In this document: positions 11,525-22,498 of the stretch, one piece after another
How positions within the stretch are numbered: position 1 is the first letter of the stretch
Layout of the letters: each line of letters starts with the position of its first letter
Origin: Adiantum capillus-veneris
Taxonomy: Eukaryota > Streptophyta > Polypodiopsida > Polypodiales > Pteridaceae
Direction of reading: 5' to 3'
DNA length: 64,000 nucleotides
Assembly (NCBI GenBank): GCA_014529385.2
Contig: CM043957.1
Location: 66,857,503-66,921,502, forward strand
Notes under the pieces: model-generated
Seen by the model: only the letters and a program-made list of their open reading frames with translations
Databases searched by the model: none
What the model was told of the DNA's origin: nothing
Position numbers and translations under genes: made by a program

Positions 11525-12455
11525 ATGGTATCTGGATCACGTATATTATCACTTGGTCATGCACGACGTAGTCGACTGTGTGATGATTCTCAAAAGGCGA
11601 GGCGCCAAATAGCACGAGAGAGAACAAGGCATTCACTACAAAGTACTATTGGAACTTTATTGGAGTGCAATGAAAGGCAAAGCATGCATGATGTACATGA
11701 AGGAAACTCTGAAGCCATGAATGTTAGGACAACAATGAACTTAGTAGAGGGAAACTATTCTAAAGTAGAAAAGCATTGTTTGTCCATCCGCTTTGAATAT
11801 CCAACGTCTCTCCTTTTACATAAAAAGTCTATGGCACCAGTTCTACCCAAAAAGTGTGTGTTGCACAACTTAGGAAGCTTAGATTATGTTTGCTCCAAAT
11901 GTGGAGCAAAGGCTTGGAAGGACGAAGGAAAGACTATCCAAACATTTGTGGGTAAATATTGCTGCTCTGATGGAGAAGTCCAATTACTTCCTTTGAATGA
12001 GCCACCAAATGAATTGAAAGATTTGATGAGCTCAACCACAACAAGAAGTAGACAGTTCTTACAAAACATTCGAGGATAATAATGCATTGGCATTTGTGTC
12101 TCTTGGTGCCCATATCAATGAGACTATTAATTATGGTGGGAGAGGTGTATACACTTTTAAGGTTCACGGCTCTGTCTATCATAGCGTTGGTTCTTTAGCG
12201 CCAGCTGAAGGACAAAATGAAGTCCCGCGCTTTGCACAATTATATTTTTTTGATACCGAACATGAGTTGAGCAACAGATTGCATCATGTTTCGAATTTAG
12301 ATCATAGTATTCCAGAGTGTTTACAAGTGATGATGCATAGAGTAAATCCTTATGCAAATGCTCTACGATCTGCTGCTTCTTTGTCTGGAGATGCTATTGT
12401 ACCCAATATGAGGATGGTTATTGCGGAGCATCGTTGTGATGGTTGGCAATATCTT
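11525..12455 (+). pseudogene. Helitron Rep/helicase, N-terminal part (interrupted by CACTA)
   Basis: This encodes the N-terminal region typical of plant Helitron Rep/helicase proteins, which nick and unwind DNA during rolling-circle transposition. Seen: a zinc-like CSKCGAKAWKDE motif followed by KYCCSDGEVQLLPL, then LGAHINETINYGGRGVYTF, SVYHSVGSLAPAEG and PRFAQLYFFDTEHELSNRL. The start ATG 11525 directly follows TTTCATAG, an acceptor-like border. The frame shifts at about 12076 (around NIRG), consistent with a 2-nt loss. It ends at codons for GWQYL where CACTA termini begin at 12456, and the coding sequence resumes in the inverted scrap at 40622. The family match is strong; function is lost. 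Confidence 0.88.
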
Positions 12456-12612
12456 CACTACAAGAGGTACTTAATAGTAGCGACGCTCGGAGTGCGACGC
12501 TCAAATATGAAAAACCATGGTGTCGCTATAAGCGTCGCTATGGGCATCGCTAAATTACAAGTAACTTAGCGACGCTCATAACGATGCCTATAGCGACGCC
12601 CTTAGGGCTAAA
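12456..12612 (+). repeat. CACTA left terminus and subterminal repeat array
   Basis: After the 13-nt terminal repeat come at least six copies in both orientations of (T)AGCGACGC or GCGTCGCTA (for example near 12478, 12495, 12525, 12533, 12570, 12592). In En/Spm-type elements such subterminal motifs are bound by TnpA, which brings the ends together. The same motif family decorates the termini at 40623 and 61460. Confidence 0.85.
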
Positions 12613-12692
12613 AAAAAAAACCAAGAGCGTCCGAAAACTCAGATCTCAGATCTGAGTTTTTGGCGCGCGCTCAAGCAAGCAAGGTAACACGC

Positions 12693-12719
12693 TCTCCCTC
12701 TCTCTCTCTCTTTCTTCTC

Positions 12720-12752
<33 letters not shown>

Positions 12753-12823
12753 AGAGGAAGGAGAGCCACGTATGCTCCTTCCCTCTCCTCACTCTCATGT
12801 TCCCTTCCCCTCTTTCTCTCTCC

Positions 12824-12855
<32 letters not shown>

Positions 12856-12865
12856 TTCTGTTTTT

Positions 12866-12933
<68 letters not shown>

Positions 12934-13080
12934 ACAAGCATAAACAAAAAACACACACACATGCATAAACAAAGAATGCACACACACATTGAGAGAGGGA
13001 AAGAGAGAGAGAGCATGCGTAAACCAAAAATGTACACACACATGCATAAACAAAGAATGCACACACACATTGAGAGAGGA

Positions 13081-13132
<52 letters not shown>

Positions 13133-13166
13133 GAAGAAGAAGAAGAAGAAGAAGAAGAAGAAGAAG
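12693..13166. repeat. Dense (CT)n, (CA)n, (GA)n, (GAA)n microsatellite block
   Basis: Compound dinucleotide runs include CA at about 12720-12748 and a GA run at about 12868-12931. The phrase CATAAACAAAGAATGCACAC with a following CACATTGAGAGAGG tail repeats (about 12963 and 13043). A GAA run ends at about 13166. Long Ser-Leu and Arg-Glu frames on both strands are repeat artefacts. Confidence 0.95.
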
Positions 13167-13325
13167 AGAGTCTTAACATCGTAGGAAACTATCCCAAGAG
13201 ACCTTAAAGATCTAATCGATAGGAGTTGAACTCAAGACCTGTTATTCATGAGGGAAATGGCATAACCAATCTATCACACTTCGGTGATAGAAAAGTTATA
13301 CCATTTTTCTCCTTTTTTTATTGGC
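13167..13325 (-). repeat. SINE-like tRNA-derived copy
   Basis: Minus-strand reading gives GATTGGTTATGCC (A-box-like), then AGGTCTTGAGTTCAACTCC (B-box-like) about 30 nt later, then a non-tRNA body ending GGGATAGTTTCC and GTTAAGACTC. The same segment recurs at 16404-16745 with an AT-rich minisatellite in its middle. Internal promoter-like boxes plus a repeated body suggest a SINE. No poly(A) tail or target duplication was identified. Confidence 0.45.
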
Positions 13326-13356
13326 GTGCACACACACACACACACACTGTGGTATT

Positions 13357-13357
<1 letters not shown>

Positions 13358-13440
<83 letters not shown>
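13358..13440. repeat. 83-nt poly(C) homopolymer
   Basis: An uninterrupted C run preceded by a CA microsatellite (about 13328-13347). Its length is exceptional and could reflect a real mutable tract or an assembly problem. Confidence 0.95.
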
Positions 13441-13442
<2 letters not shown>

Positions 13443-15242
13443 TTCTGAAGCACTCATGGGACACTGACTCATAACATGCCACTCATGGCCGGTGGGACTA
13501 GGCCCTTGCATAAAAAAAACTCTCCTAAAATTAAGCGTGAGTAAAAACATTGGGCTCTCATGAGGCGGCTTGCGCATCCTGGGCTAAGATCTCCCCTTGA
13601 AAAGTTTCTGTGCATCACTTGAAGACGCTTAACAGGAGGGCGGCTTGCCTCTCTCACCGATCACGCTCAGGAAATGCAGCTCAACCTCTATAATTAAGGT
13701 GAGGGCACACTTTGTCCCTCACTTAGCTCTGGGGGCAGGTATTTCTTTCTGTTTTTTTCGCTACTTTTTGATCTTGCCAACATGGAGCTTGCAGCTCAAG
13801 TAACACAGGTACCTTACTAAGGTTAGGATTTTGTTCAAGTAATGATGCAATACCTTGCATAGTAAGAGAGGAGTGAAGTCGTCTGAGCTTTACACTGTGT
13901 AGTTCTTGCTTTGCCTAAAGCACTTGAGCAAAATAATGGATTCTTTTACCTGCATATAATCGGCTCAGAAAGTAGCCGCTGCATAATTTCGACCTTGGCA
14001 TAACTGGTTTTCTTCTCTAAAAAATATAGGGTTATTCTTGGCCTTTATAATTACTGAGGCACTGGGTATTTTGCTAGGCCTAGGTACTATTGATGGCATT
14101 TGGATCACTTGTGCATAAAAGAGGATGATTGGTGCTTTTTGATTGAAAGTAAAACTTGCATAGAAGCTAGGGCTTGCCACAATATCATGAGATGGCTCTA
14201 TAAACAGCCGTTGAGGGACTTCACCTTTGCTTAGAATATTATGTATGCATGGCAGTATGTATGTGTGTATATGGTTGGGAGTGTGATGGTTGGCTTGGCT
14301 TAATGGCCGTTCTTAACATCTGCTACATCTGGATATGGAAATTGCTTAACAGTAAAATGGCTCTTTGTCCCGATTATGTAAATGGAAGCAACAATATGGT
14401 GAAGACCCACTGGTCACTTGGCTCTTACTCTAGCCGCTGCAGAGAAACCAGCATATTGATTGGTTCTGTCGCTGTTTACTGGTTTTTTTCGGCCGGACAC
14501 TACAGTCCGTGATAACTTGGCATTTTTTAAGGTAAGTATACAACAATTAATTATGGTTTTTTTGGCAAAAAAAAGGGGGGGGCTATGTGAGTTGGACACT
14601 ACTGATCTTAAAATTCCGCTAAAGACTTATGGATGTGAAGGTAAGTATATGGTCGAGTTTTGTTTCGGCTTGGGTATAGTGCCGAAGCTATTGCTCTTAA
14701 AAATGAGGTTCTACTTTAGAAAAAAGAGGAAGTCTTGCTACTTTGTTGACAGGTTACATTGGTGTCTTATTGGTTGTAAGAAATGAGGTAGTCATCATCG
14801 TCATTTGATACCTTTGGTTGACAAAAATTAGTCGGATTTCACATATCTTTTTCAAAGAAATACCTTTGACACCATGGGTTTACTGATTTTGAAGGTAAGT
14901 ATATGGTCTTTTTGTCTTAAGCATAGCTACTATGCTATGGCTCTGGAAATAATTTGACTTTGGATGGACTTCACCATTTAGAAGAAAGACTGCTAAGTAA
15001 CAAGAAAAACTACTAACATACCAATTCTAAAGGAAATAACTAGCTTGTTTAAAGTAATTAAACATATAAGATGGACATGGATAACAACTGATATAGTCCA
15101 TTGATACCTGTAAAACACATCCAAGGCTAACAGAATTGTTGTCTTGTTTGGATGGATGCAGGTAAGGACTCTATCTTATCTTGGAGGGTTTTCTTTTCTT
15201 TGGCAAGCAACATTACTGTGATGAAATACCCACTAAGGAACG
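13441..15242. other. CACTA 5' non-coding region
   Basis: No protein family is recognisable. Three copies of a splice-donor-like AGGTAAGTATA (about 14530, 14640 and 14893), two of them followed by TGGTC, suggest repeated 5'-untranslated exons or a local duplication. The small frame at 14460-14786 has no resemblance I can name. Confidence 0.4.
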
Positions 15243-15255
15243 AGGAAGTTTTTTT

Positions 15256-16192
15256 TTTTTCGGAGAAAAATATCCTTCTATTAGTTAATGAAAACTGCCC
15301 ATAGGGCTACATCCACCTCTGCAGGAGAGGGCTACAACAAGCATGATGGGGAGACTCTCCCAATGAAAAAACAGCATATATACAATGAGGCTAAATCAAG
15401 AGATGGGAGGAGGGAAGAGCCACATAGGTGGACAGTAGTGCCATCTGGGCATCCCCTGGACAATGGTGTAGAAAGGCCTAGGGTGCCAGAGTCGATGGAA
15501 AGCCTCGCGGTGCTCCCGCATGCCCTGTAGTCCCTCAAGCTGTCCTCTGAGAGTATGGATCAGCTCTAGCCAAAAGTCACGAACAGTCTTTGCTGGTGGC
15601 ACAGGGTGAGCCTCAAAGATGCGGAAACAGCGGGCCCGCCAGATGAACCAGAGAGCTAGGCCGATGATGAGCTCCCAACACTCCTCTCTCTCACTGCACC
15701 ACTCCTGTGGAGTAAGATCTGTAGCAGGCTGGAGAGTAGGTCGCCCCCCCTGCATCACTATCATCCTGCTGGTGGAAGATAGCTCAAACTGAAGTGCCGG
15801 GCCCGTGAGGGTGGACCAAGCCGCGGCCCCCCAAGTATACTGTCGAGCCATGGAGAGGGTAGGCATCAGTCGAAGAACTCGTAGCCACACCTGCTGGGCC
15901 GAGGGACAGTCCCAAATACAGTGACGCTGACTCTCCACCAACTGGTCACACGCTGCACATGCGGCTGAGAGACCACTATGCACAAGCCAGCTCCCTACTG
16001 CTGTGGCTCTGTGTGCAACCAGCCACTGGAACAAAGTGACGCGCCTCGGCTGTCTGGAGTCCCACAGCCTCTGCCAAAAAGCTGCCAAGAACTCGACTGT
16101 GAGGTCCTCCTCCTGCCAATGACGTGCTGCAGTGGGGCGGGCCTCTCTCTGTGCTGCAAGTATATGACGTCCAAGCCAAACAGTGTACTGAA
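15256..16192 (-). mobile_element. 5'-truncated non-LTR retrotransposon (LINE) with target duplication
   Basis: The 3' end lies at low coordinates, marked by a poly(T) run to 15260 (poly(A) on the minus strand). AGGAAGTTTTTTT at 15243-15255 is repeated at 16193-16205, a 13-bp target duplication typical of LINE integration. Only the 3' part of the pol-type ORF remains (15396-16088). It inserted in the 5' non-coding part of the CACTA element. Confidence 0.8.
15396..16088 (-). pseudogene. LINE ORF2 C-terminal zf-RVT region fragment
   Basis: The 230-codon frame matches the zinc-binding reverse-transcriptase-associated (zf-RVT) region at the end of plant LINE ORF2. Seen: FWQRLWDSRQPRRVTLFQWL, then a Cys/His cluster CAACDQL..RHCIWDCPSAQQVW, then ELIIGLALWFIWRARC. 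The reverse transcriptase core itself is missing by 5' truncation. The first Met is internal, not a real start. It is a relic that could not retrotranspose by itself. Confidence 0.8.
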
Positions 16193-16205
16193 AGGAAGTT
16201 TTTTT

Positions 16206-16365
16206 ACTACCAACCCTACTGAAAGAGGACCTCTTTCTTACAATTATTGTACCTAAATAATTCTGATACTGAGTTATTTTTGTACATATCAGTTCATTGT
16301 TCCTTGGCCACCTTTCTTTTGAATGTAAAAATTCAATTAGGTCTTATTAGTTAAGATTTAAACAG

Positions 16366-16399
<34 letters not shown>

Positions 16400-17332
16400 G
16401 AAGAAGAGAGTTTTAACGTCATAGGAAACTATCCCAAAAGACGTTAAAGATTAGGTTAGATGTAGACTTACGTTAAATTAGATTTAGGTTTATTTAAGTT
16501 AAATTAGATTAGATTTAGGTTTATTTTTAGCTAGATTTACGTTTGATTAGATTTAGGTTTATTTACGTTAGATTTAGATTTACGTTATGTTAGATTAGAT
16601 TTAGGTTTATTTACGTTAGATTTAGATTTACGTTATATTAGATTATATTTAGGTTTATTAACGTTATTTAACTGTTATTGAAGAGGGAAATGGCATAACC
16701 AATCTACCACACTTGGGTGATAGAAAGGTTATACCATTTTCTTATTTTTATAGTTAAGATAAGGTTAGATTTAGATTTTCGTGTAGGCGCAACTCAGAGA
16801 GCCGCCGACGCTTTGCTCTAAGATTAATTCTACAGGGAGAGACCACCTCCCTGATGGAAAAACTAGAGAAAGCTTGCAGATTGTCAGAGGAGGAGCACTC
16901 TAGATCTCGCATTGCAGCTCTAAAAGCTGAGAAGAAGAGTTTGGTATGTCTTTTACCCTTCAATGGAGCGAATCACCACATGGTCAATTAGGTTAGATTT
17001 AAGATAAGATTTTGGATTGAGTGTTTATATTAGAGTCTAACTTCGAGATTACGGTAAAAAAATTAGAGTTAGAAAAATGGTGAAAAGATCTACTGTGAAA
17101 AGATGTTAAGATGTTGTGAAATGCTACAGTTAGAGAAGAGGCAAAGGGGTTTTGTCCACTACATGCAGTATCATGTAGACGTGGGTGTGTAGATTTCTTG
17201 TACCCACAAATATAGGCATTGACCAATAAAGACGAGATTATAACCTGGTGGTTCTGATCTCCGTGCACCTCTAGACCGAGGTGTGTGGGGATTGGACATG
17301 ACTAGAGAATGTGAGGTAGTTTACAGTGTGAA

Positions 17333-17336
<4 letters not shown>
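16206..17336. other. CACTA 5' non-coding region, continued
   Basis: It holds a CA microsatellite (about 16371-16398), a second SINE-like copy (16404-16745) and otherwise no recognisable coding sequence. Confidence 0.4.
16404..16745 (-). repeat. Second SINE-like copy split by an AT-rich minisatellite
   Basis: GGAAACTATCCCA and GGGAAATGGCATAACCAATC with flanking bases match 13167-13325. Between them (16454-16675) lies a TTAGATTTAGGTTTATTTACG-type minisatellite of about ten degenerate units in place of the B-box segment. The SINE assignment rests on the cleaner copy at 13167. Confidence 0.5.

Positions 17337-17404
<68 letters not shown>
17337..17404. repeat. (GA)n microsatellite
   Basis: An uninterrupted GA run of 68 bp just upstream of the TNP2 coding region. 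Confidence 0.95.
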
Positions 17405-17407
<3 letters not shown>

Positions 17408-17485
17408 AAGACGAAGAATGCCAATAGAAGATTAAATTTGTTGTCCAGGTTATAAGATGTTTACCCTCATTATGAGTAGACGAGG

Positions 17486-20400
17486 ATGTGGGACCGTCCA
17501 ACCGAAACACCTATCTCTCAACGAGGATCTTATGTCCTTGTACTCATTGCAAGCATGCTGTGCGACTGACAAGACACATTTCTTTGCAGCACATTCGCAA
17601 ATTTGGCCAGTTCAATCCATCTATTATAGATCGAGTTGTTGCCAATTATAACTCGTCGAACTCTGACACTGGCCAACAGGCAGCAATCTTGCAACCCAAT
17701 AGACGTGTTCGCAGGCGCTTTGGTCAAGCAGCATATGTGAGGCCACAAGATGTAGCCTCTGATAGCTCGGGGGATGATCATGCAGATCACATTCCCAACG
17801 AGGCAATGTTTGAGCCCGAGATTGATGAAATGATCGAGACGATCATGGATTCAGAAAGGCTTATCTATGATGATATGAAAAGTGAAGCCGATACGCCATT
17901 GTATAATGGAGCACGTGTGTTTAGATTGAAAGCGCTCCTGGTTCTTCTCAACATGCAGGCAAAGTTTGGATGGAGTGACACTAGCGTCACAACGCTTTTC
18001 AGGTGATCTATTACAATTAGTTTACTTTAATAAAACTCTAAATGTATAATGATTTGATAGATTTTTACACAATTGTACCGTATTTTTATGTTGTGTAGAT
18101 TGCTCGAAGAGCACATACTACTAGTTGATAATGTGATGCCAGATTCTCCAGAGGAAGCAAGAAAGATTTTGCGAAACTTGGGGATGGATTACAATTCGAT
18201 CCACGCTTGCCCTAATGACTGCATTCTTTTTAGAGGGGAATACATAGACATGGAGAAGTGTCCGAAATGTGATTCCGAGAGATATCGAGTAGATCTCCAC
18301 GGAACAAAAATTTCGCAAAAGGTTTTGCAACATTTTCCTCTACTTCCTCACATCAAGCATTTCTTCGAATGTAAGCCCATGGCCGCCCTAGCATCATGGC
18401 ATGAGGAGAATAAATCTTCGGATGGTGTGCTACGGATTCTTGCAGATTGTGAGGCCTGGAAACATATAGATAGAACATGGCCGGATTTTGCCAGGGAAGC
18501 TCGAAATTTACGCTTAGGCTTGGCTATGGATGACATAAATTCATTTGGTCAAAGATCAACATCTTACAATGTATGGCCCGTTGTCATTGTCAACTATAAC
18601 ATTCCCCCGTGGTTGACTACGAAGAAGGGGCACCTATGGCTAAGCTTGATTGTGCCGGGGTGATATAAAGTGAAGAATATGGATCTCTATCTTCGTCCAC
18701 TATTGGAAGGGCTACACAAATTGTGGATTGGCATAGAAGTGGTGGATATGATCTGACACACAAGTCGACGGAATGCTTTGATCAGAGGCATTCTAATGTG
18801 GAATATAAGCTGACACACAGGTCGACAGAATGCTTTGATCAGAGGCATTCTAATGTGGACCATGCATGACTATCCCGGACTAACAGAATGCTCAGGTGAT
18901 CTATTTACACTCCTCACTCAGACACTGTATATCTTGGTTTTTGTCAAACTGATCTATTATCATGTGTATACATGCAAGGCTTCAAACAAGCGGATATAGA
19001 GCATGTGTCACATGTGGACCTAGACCGAATGCACGTAGGGCGCCCTCATTGAAGAAGCAAATCTACGAAGGTCATCAAGCGTATCTTCCATAGAATCATA
19101 TGTTACACGATGACTTTTGGGAAGAGAGCCACTGAGGATGTCTGCACAAGCATGGTTAGAGAAGAAGGAGATGTGTGATGACGGATTGTCCCCAGGGATG
19201 AAGAGACTATCTCTATGGTACGAGTTACCATACTAGCCCCGACTCATGATCAATCACTTGCTCAATCCAATGCACATATTCAAGAATGTGGGTAATCTAC
19301 TATGGGACCATTTGACCGGCAAGAAAGATACTTTGGGAGCCAGAGTTTACCTTAGAAATGTGGATCATATGGAGCAATATTGGTCGCAAACAGTGTCTGA
19401 TGGATTGATAAAACTCCCTAAAGCACCATGGATTTTCACAGGAGCCCAATAATGCAAAGTAAAAGAGACCATTCGATCTTTGCGTGCCCCCACTGGCATA
19501 ATGCACTCGCTCCGAACGTGTTTTACTAAAGAAGGAAAGCTTACCTGTTTGAAGTCACACGACTGACATAAAATGTGTCAGGTATGTTCATAGTGGAATA
19601 TATCATAGTGGGAATTGTGTAACAAATTTGTGTGTGGACTTTAATATCATTGCGGCACGTGTTTTGCAGTTTATTTTACAGGTTGTCATTGAGGGATGTT
19701 TGTCTCTTGACGTCCGTAACACAATCTACAAACTTGCGAAGTTGGTGCAATGGATCTCACAAAAGGAGATCAACATAGACTCCATACCATTCGCCAAAAT
19801 AAACGCTGCGGAGGTTGTGTGCATGTTTGAGAAACATTTTCCTACTACCATGCTAACCATTCAGGTGCATCTTCTTGTTCACATAGTTGATGAGGTGGAA
19901 ATAGCTGGCACAGTACATTCCAGATGGATGTTCTTTTTAGAATGTTTCATGAAAACACTCAAGGGATATGTGCGTCAGAAGGCACGTCCGGAGGGTAGCA
20001 TGGCAGAAGGTTGGCTGGTATCAGAGTCCCTAGTGTACATTGGAGAGTTGCTAGACGGATTTGATAAAGCCCGGGACACGCTATGGAGAACCATAGATGA
20101 TGAGCGCATATATGGGATTGTCATGTGCAATCTCAGTGTTGAGAAGAAGATGACGGAAGATCTAGAGGCTAAAATCAATCGATTTTGCATGCTTCACAAT
20201 CCAGTGATGCAAAAGTGGATTTCACAATATGGAGGATGAAAAGCAAGAGCGACAAAGGGCACGAATCGAGTGGAGATGAGGAAGACGACCACCGATGAAC
20301 TATCTGACGGGTCTGGAGAGCCTACCAACATTCATGAGCTTAAGATGGTTTCACAACCAATTGAAAAGCGCACAACTGTGCGGTGAAGAAGTGACTGAGG

Positions 20401-21249
20401 AAGTGTGGGAGTACTCTCGGGGTTGCACAACCAAGGTAAGTTTGCAATGTACGACTAGTGACTTTCTAGATGTTTGAACGGCCACTCATAATCTTTGTTG
20501 GTTGTAGTATAAGTCATACACAATAGCATGGTGTAAAGGTCGACATTTTAGGGTGGAACGGATCGACAAAAAGCGTTTTACTCAAGATTGTGGAATCATG
20601 GAAAAATTTGAACAGTCTAGTCGATGACGGCCCTCTGATGCAGATCCTGTGGTGGTGGAACTCACTTACTTCGGCACGCTACAAGAGATTTTGAGGATCG
20701 ATTCTAGAGGATTTTTTGTCGACTTTTTCGACGTGCAATGGTTCAAGATAATCATGGAGGGTCACAACGCTACTGTGCGTAGAGGAGAGTCTGGTTTTCT
20801 TGAGGTGGATTCAACTAAGAAATGGACTGACCTAAGAGAAACTTTCGTACTACCCGAGCATTGTGAACAAGTAAGTATGTAAATAGTTAACATCCCATTT
20901 TAGAATTTATGTGCTTGGAATGTCTCATGTAAGTTATGTGGCTCTGGCAGGTGATATTTCATCCTACAAAGTCTGCATCAAACCGGTGGTACGTCATAGA
21001 GGTAGCCCCTCGTAGTGCACGGACGTATGAAGGCTACCATGTGCCAATACAGCGACATCAATGGAGGAGATCGGAGAAGATGCTCAGTCAGAAGCCGTTG
21101 AGGTGGTGCTAGACGAACATCAAGGTGCTACTCTCTATGGGGTGCATGCAGAGGATCTACAAAATGAAACGGAGGACATCTGTTTAAACGGAGAGCTCTA
21201 TATAGATATAGGAAGTTATGCTAAGCTATGCGAGGATGAGAGAGAGATC
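17486..21249 (+). pseudogene. CACTA TNP2-type transposase (broken)
   Basis: This encodes the DDE transposase of En/Spm (CACTA) elements. Order seen: N-terminal CPCTHCKHAVRLTRH; after a clean GT-AG intron (18003-18098) the Transposase_21 core with CPNDC, KCPKCDSERY, LRLGLAMDDINSFG, NVWPVVIVNYNIPPWL; then HDYPGLTECS, GYRACVTCGPRP, and MHIFKNVGNLLWDHLTGK; then the DUF4218 part with RWMFFLECFMKTLKGYVRQK and RPEGSMAEGW; last the DUF4216 part with YFGTLQEILRID (intron near 20872-20951). Stops at about 18661, 19450 and 20237 and frameshifts break it. The acidic C-terminal frame (21061-21249) runs into the hAT insertion; across the hAT and its target duplication a stop comes two codons later (28780-28782). 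The start is uncertain. Confidence 0.85.
18753..18866. repeat. 57-bp in-frame tandem duplication inside TNP2
   Basis: CTGACACACA(A/G)GTCGAC(G/A)GAATG through ATTCTAATGTGGA occurs at 18753-18809 and 18810-18866. The 57-bp period keeps the frame, but the region already carries stops. Confidence 0.85.
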
Positions 21250-21470
21250 CTAAGTTGCATTATTCGTTATTCAGGAGACGTATAATACGTGAATAATGGG
21301 CGTATTATTCGTTTATCTAAATTATACGACCGTATTATACGGTGCCACATCCGCAGAAACGGCCAATCGTATAACTTCTTGATTTTTCGATCGAAAAACT
21401 TTTCGATCGAAATTATTTTCGAACGAAAGTATTTTCGATCAAAAATTATAACGATCGAATATGTTAGTAT
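21250..21470 (+). repeat. hAT left terminus and subterminal motifs
   Basis: The terminal CTAAGTTGCATT is followed by ATACG-rich palindromic phrases and three to four TCGATCGAAA-like motifs (about 21388-21460). The right terminus has the same motifs in mirror order, as expected for transposase binding sites. Confidence 0.75.
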
Positions 21471-22498
21471 ATAGCAACACGCGAAAGGCCTCATACCAGC
21501 TTTCAAAGTCAGTGTTTTCCATGTGAGTACTTTCACCAAACGATCAAAAAAAGTAATTTGTAAAAAAATAAAACAATTTGAATGCAACAAAATTTTAAGT
21601 TTTGTGATTCAAATATATGAATTTGTTTTGAAAAACTTAGTAAATAGTTGAAATTTTGTATTTTGTGAAGAGTTTAATCTCTCACCTGATACAAACTGTA
21701 ATTATAAGAATCACTTGTCAATGTGTTCAATTAATTGACACTTGAAAGTGACTAATAAAAAAAAAGTAAGATATTATCGTTGTGTGTAGAGTGTACTCTC
21801 ACATGAGATAATTAGTTTAAAAATATAATTACATAAAAATTAATTTTATGTAATTTAAAGTTCGATTTTGATATGTAGAGATTTTCTCTCACTTCAAAAT
21901 GAATATAATGAAACAAAATTATATTTTTACGTTTTGTGTAGAGCTATTCACACTGCTATGCTCTCACTAGAGTAAAAATTTAGGAAAAACATGTCCAAAA
22001 TTAATGATATTCTCTTATCTTTATTTGGACTGCAAAATCTACCGTACTGTGTGAGAGCATACATATGCTCGCATTGTAGATAGATAATCGCTTAAAAATC
22101 TATGGTAAAGTGTAAGAACTTTTTGTTCGCACTTTACATAGATATGATAATTATCAAGTATTGTAAGTGATTATCGTTTTGACATTTAAAAATGTCACTT
22201 ATAGCTCTTGTATGTATAGTAATTTATAATGATAATCATTTTAATACTTGATTTAATTGTAATTATTGATTATCGTAATGTGTTAAAGATACAAGCTTGC
22301 ACTTTAGATAAATCGATGCAATTTATATGTAATCCAATGGTATTGTTTTTTATTATTGTATTTTTGTTCAATCATTGTTTTTAATTATTTTAATTTCTTT
22401 CAATCATTGTTAGTTAAATTAATTTAATTTTTTAATTGATTTTGATTATGAAAATGATCATTGACTTTGTTTTTACTAGCAAACTATTTTTGTGCATC
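21471..22498. other. hAT 5' non-coding region
   Basis: Very AT-rich. Short phrases such as CTCTCAC, GTGAGAGCAT and GATAATC recur in both orientations. No coding frame of note. It likely contains the promoter and leader of the transposase gene, but no single site can be fixed. Confidence 0.4.

Noticed and set aside
12646-13207. Long open frames on both strands (up to 177 codons)
   Set aside because: They are translations of CT/GA/CA/GAA microsatellites (Ser-Leu, Arg-Glu, Cys-Val, Thr-His repeats) with no domain.
15978-16256. Plus-strand frame of 92 codons
   Set aside because: It is the antisense shadow of the LINE zf-RVT frame.
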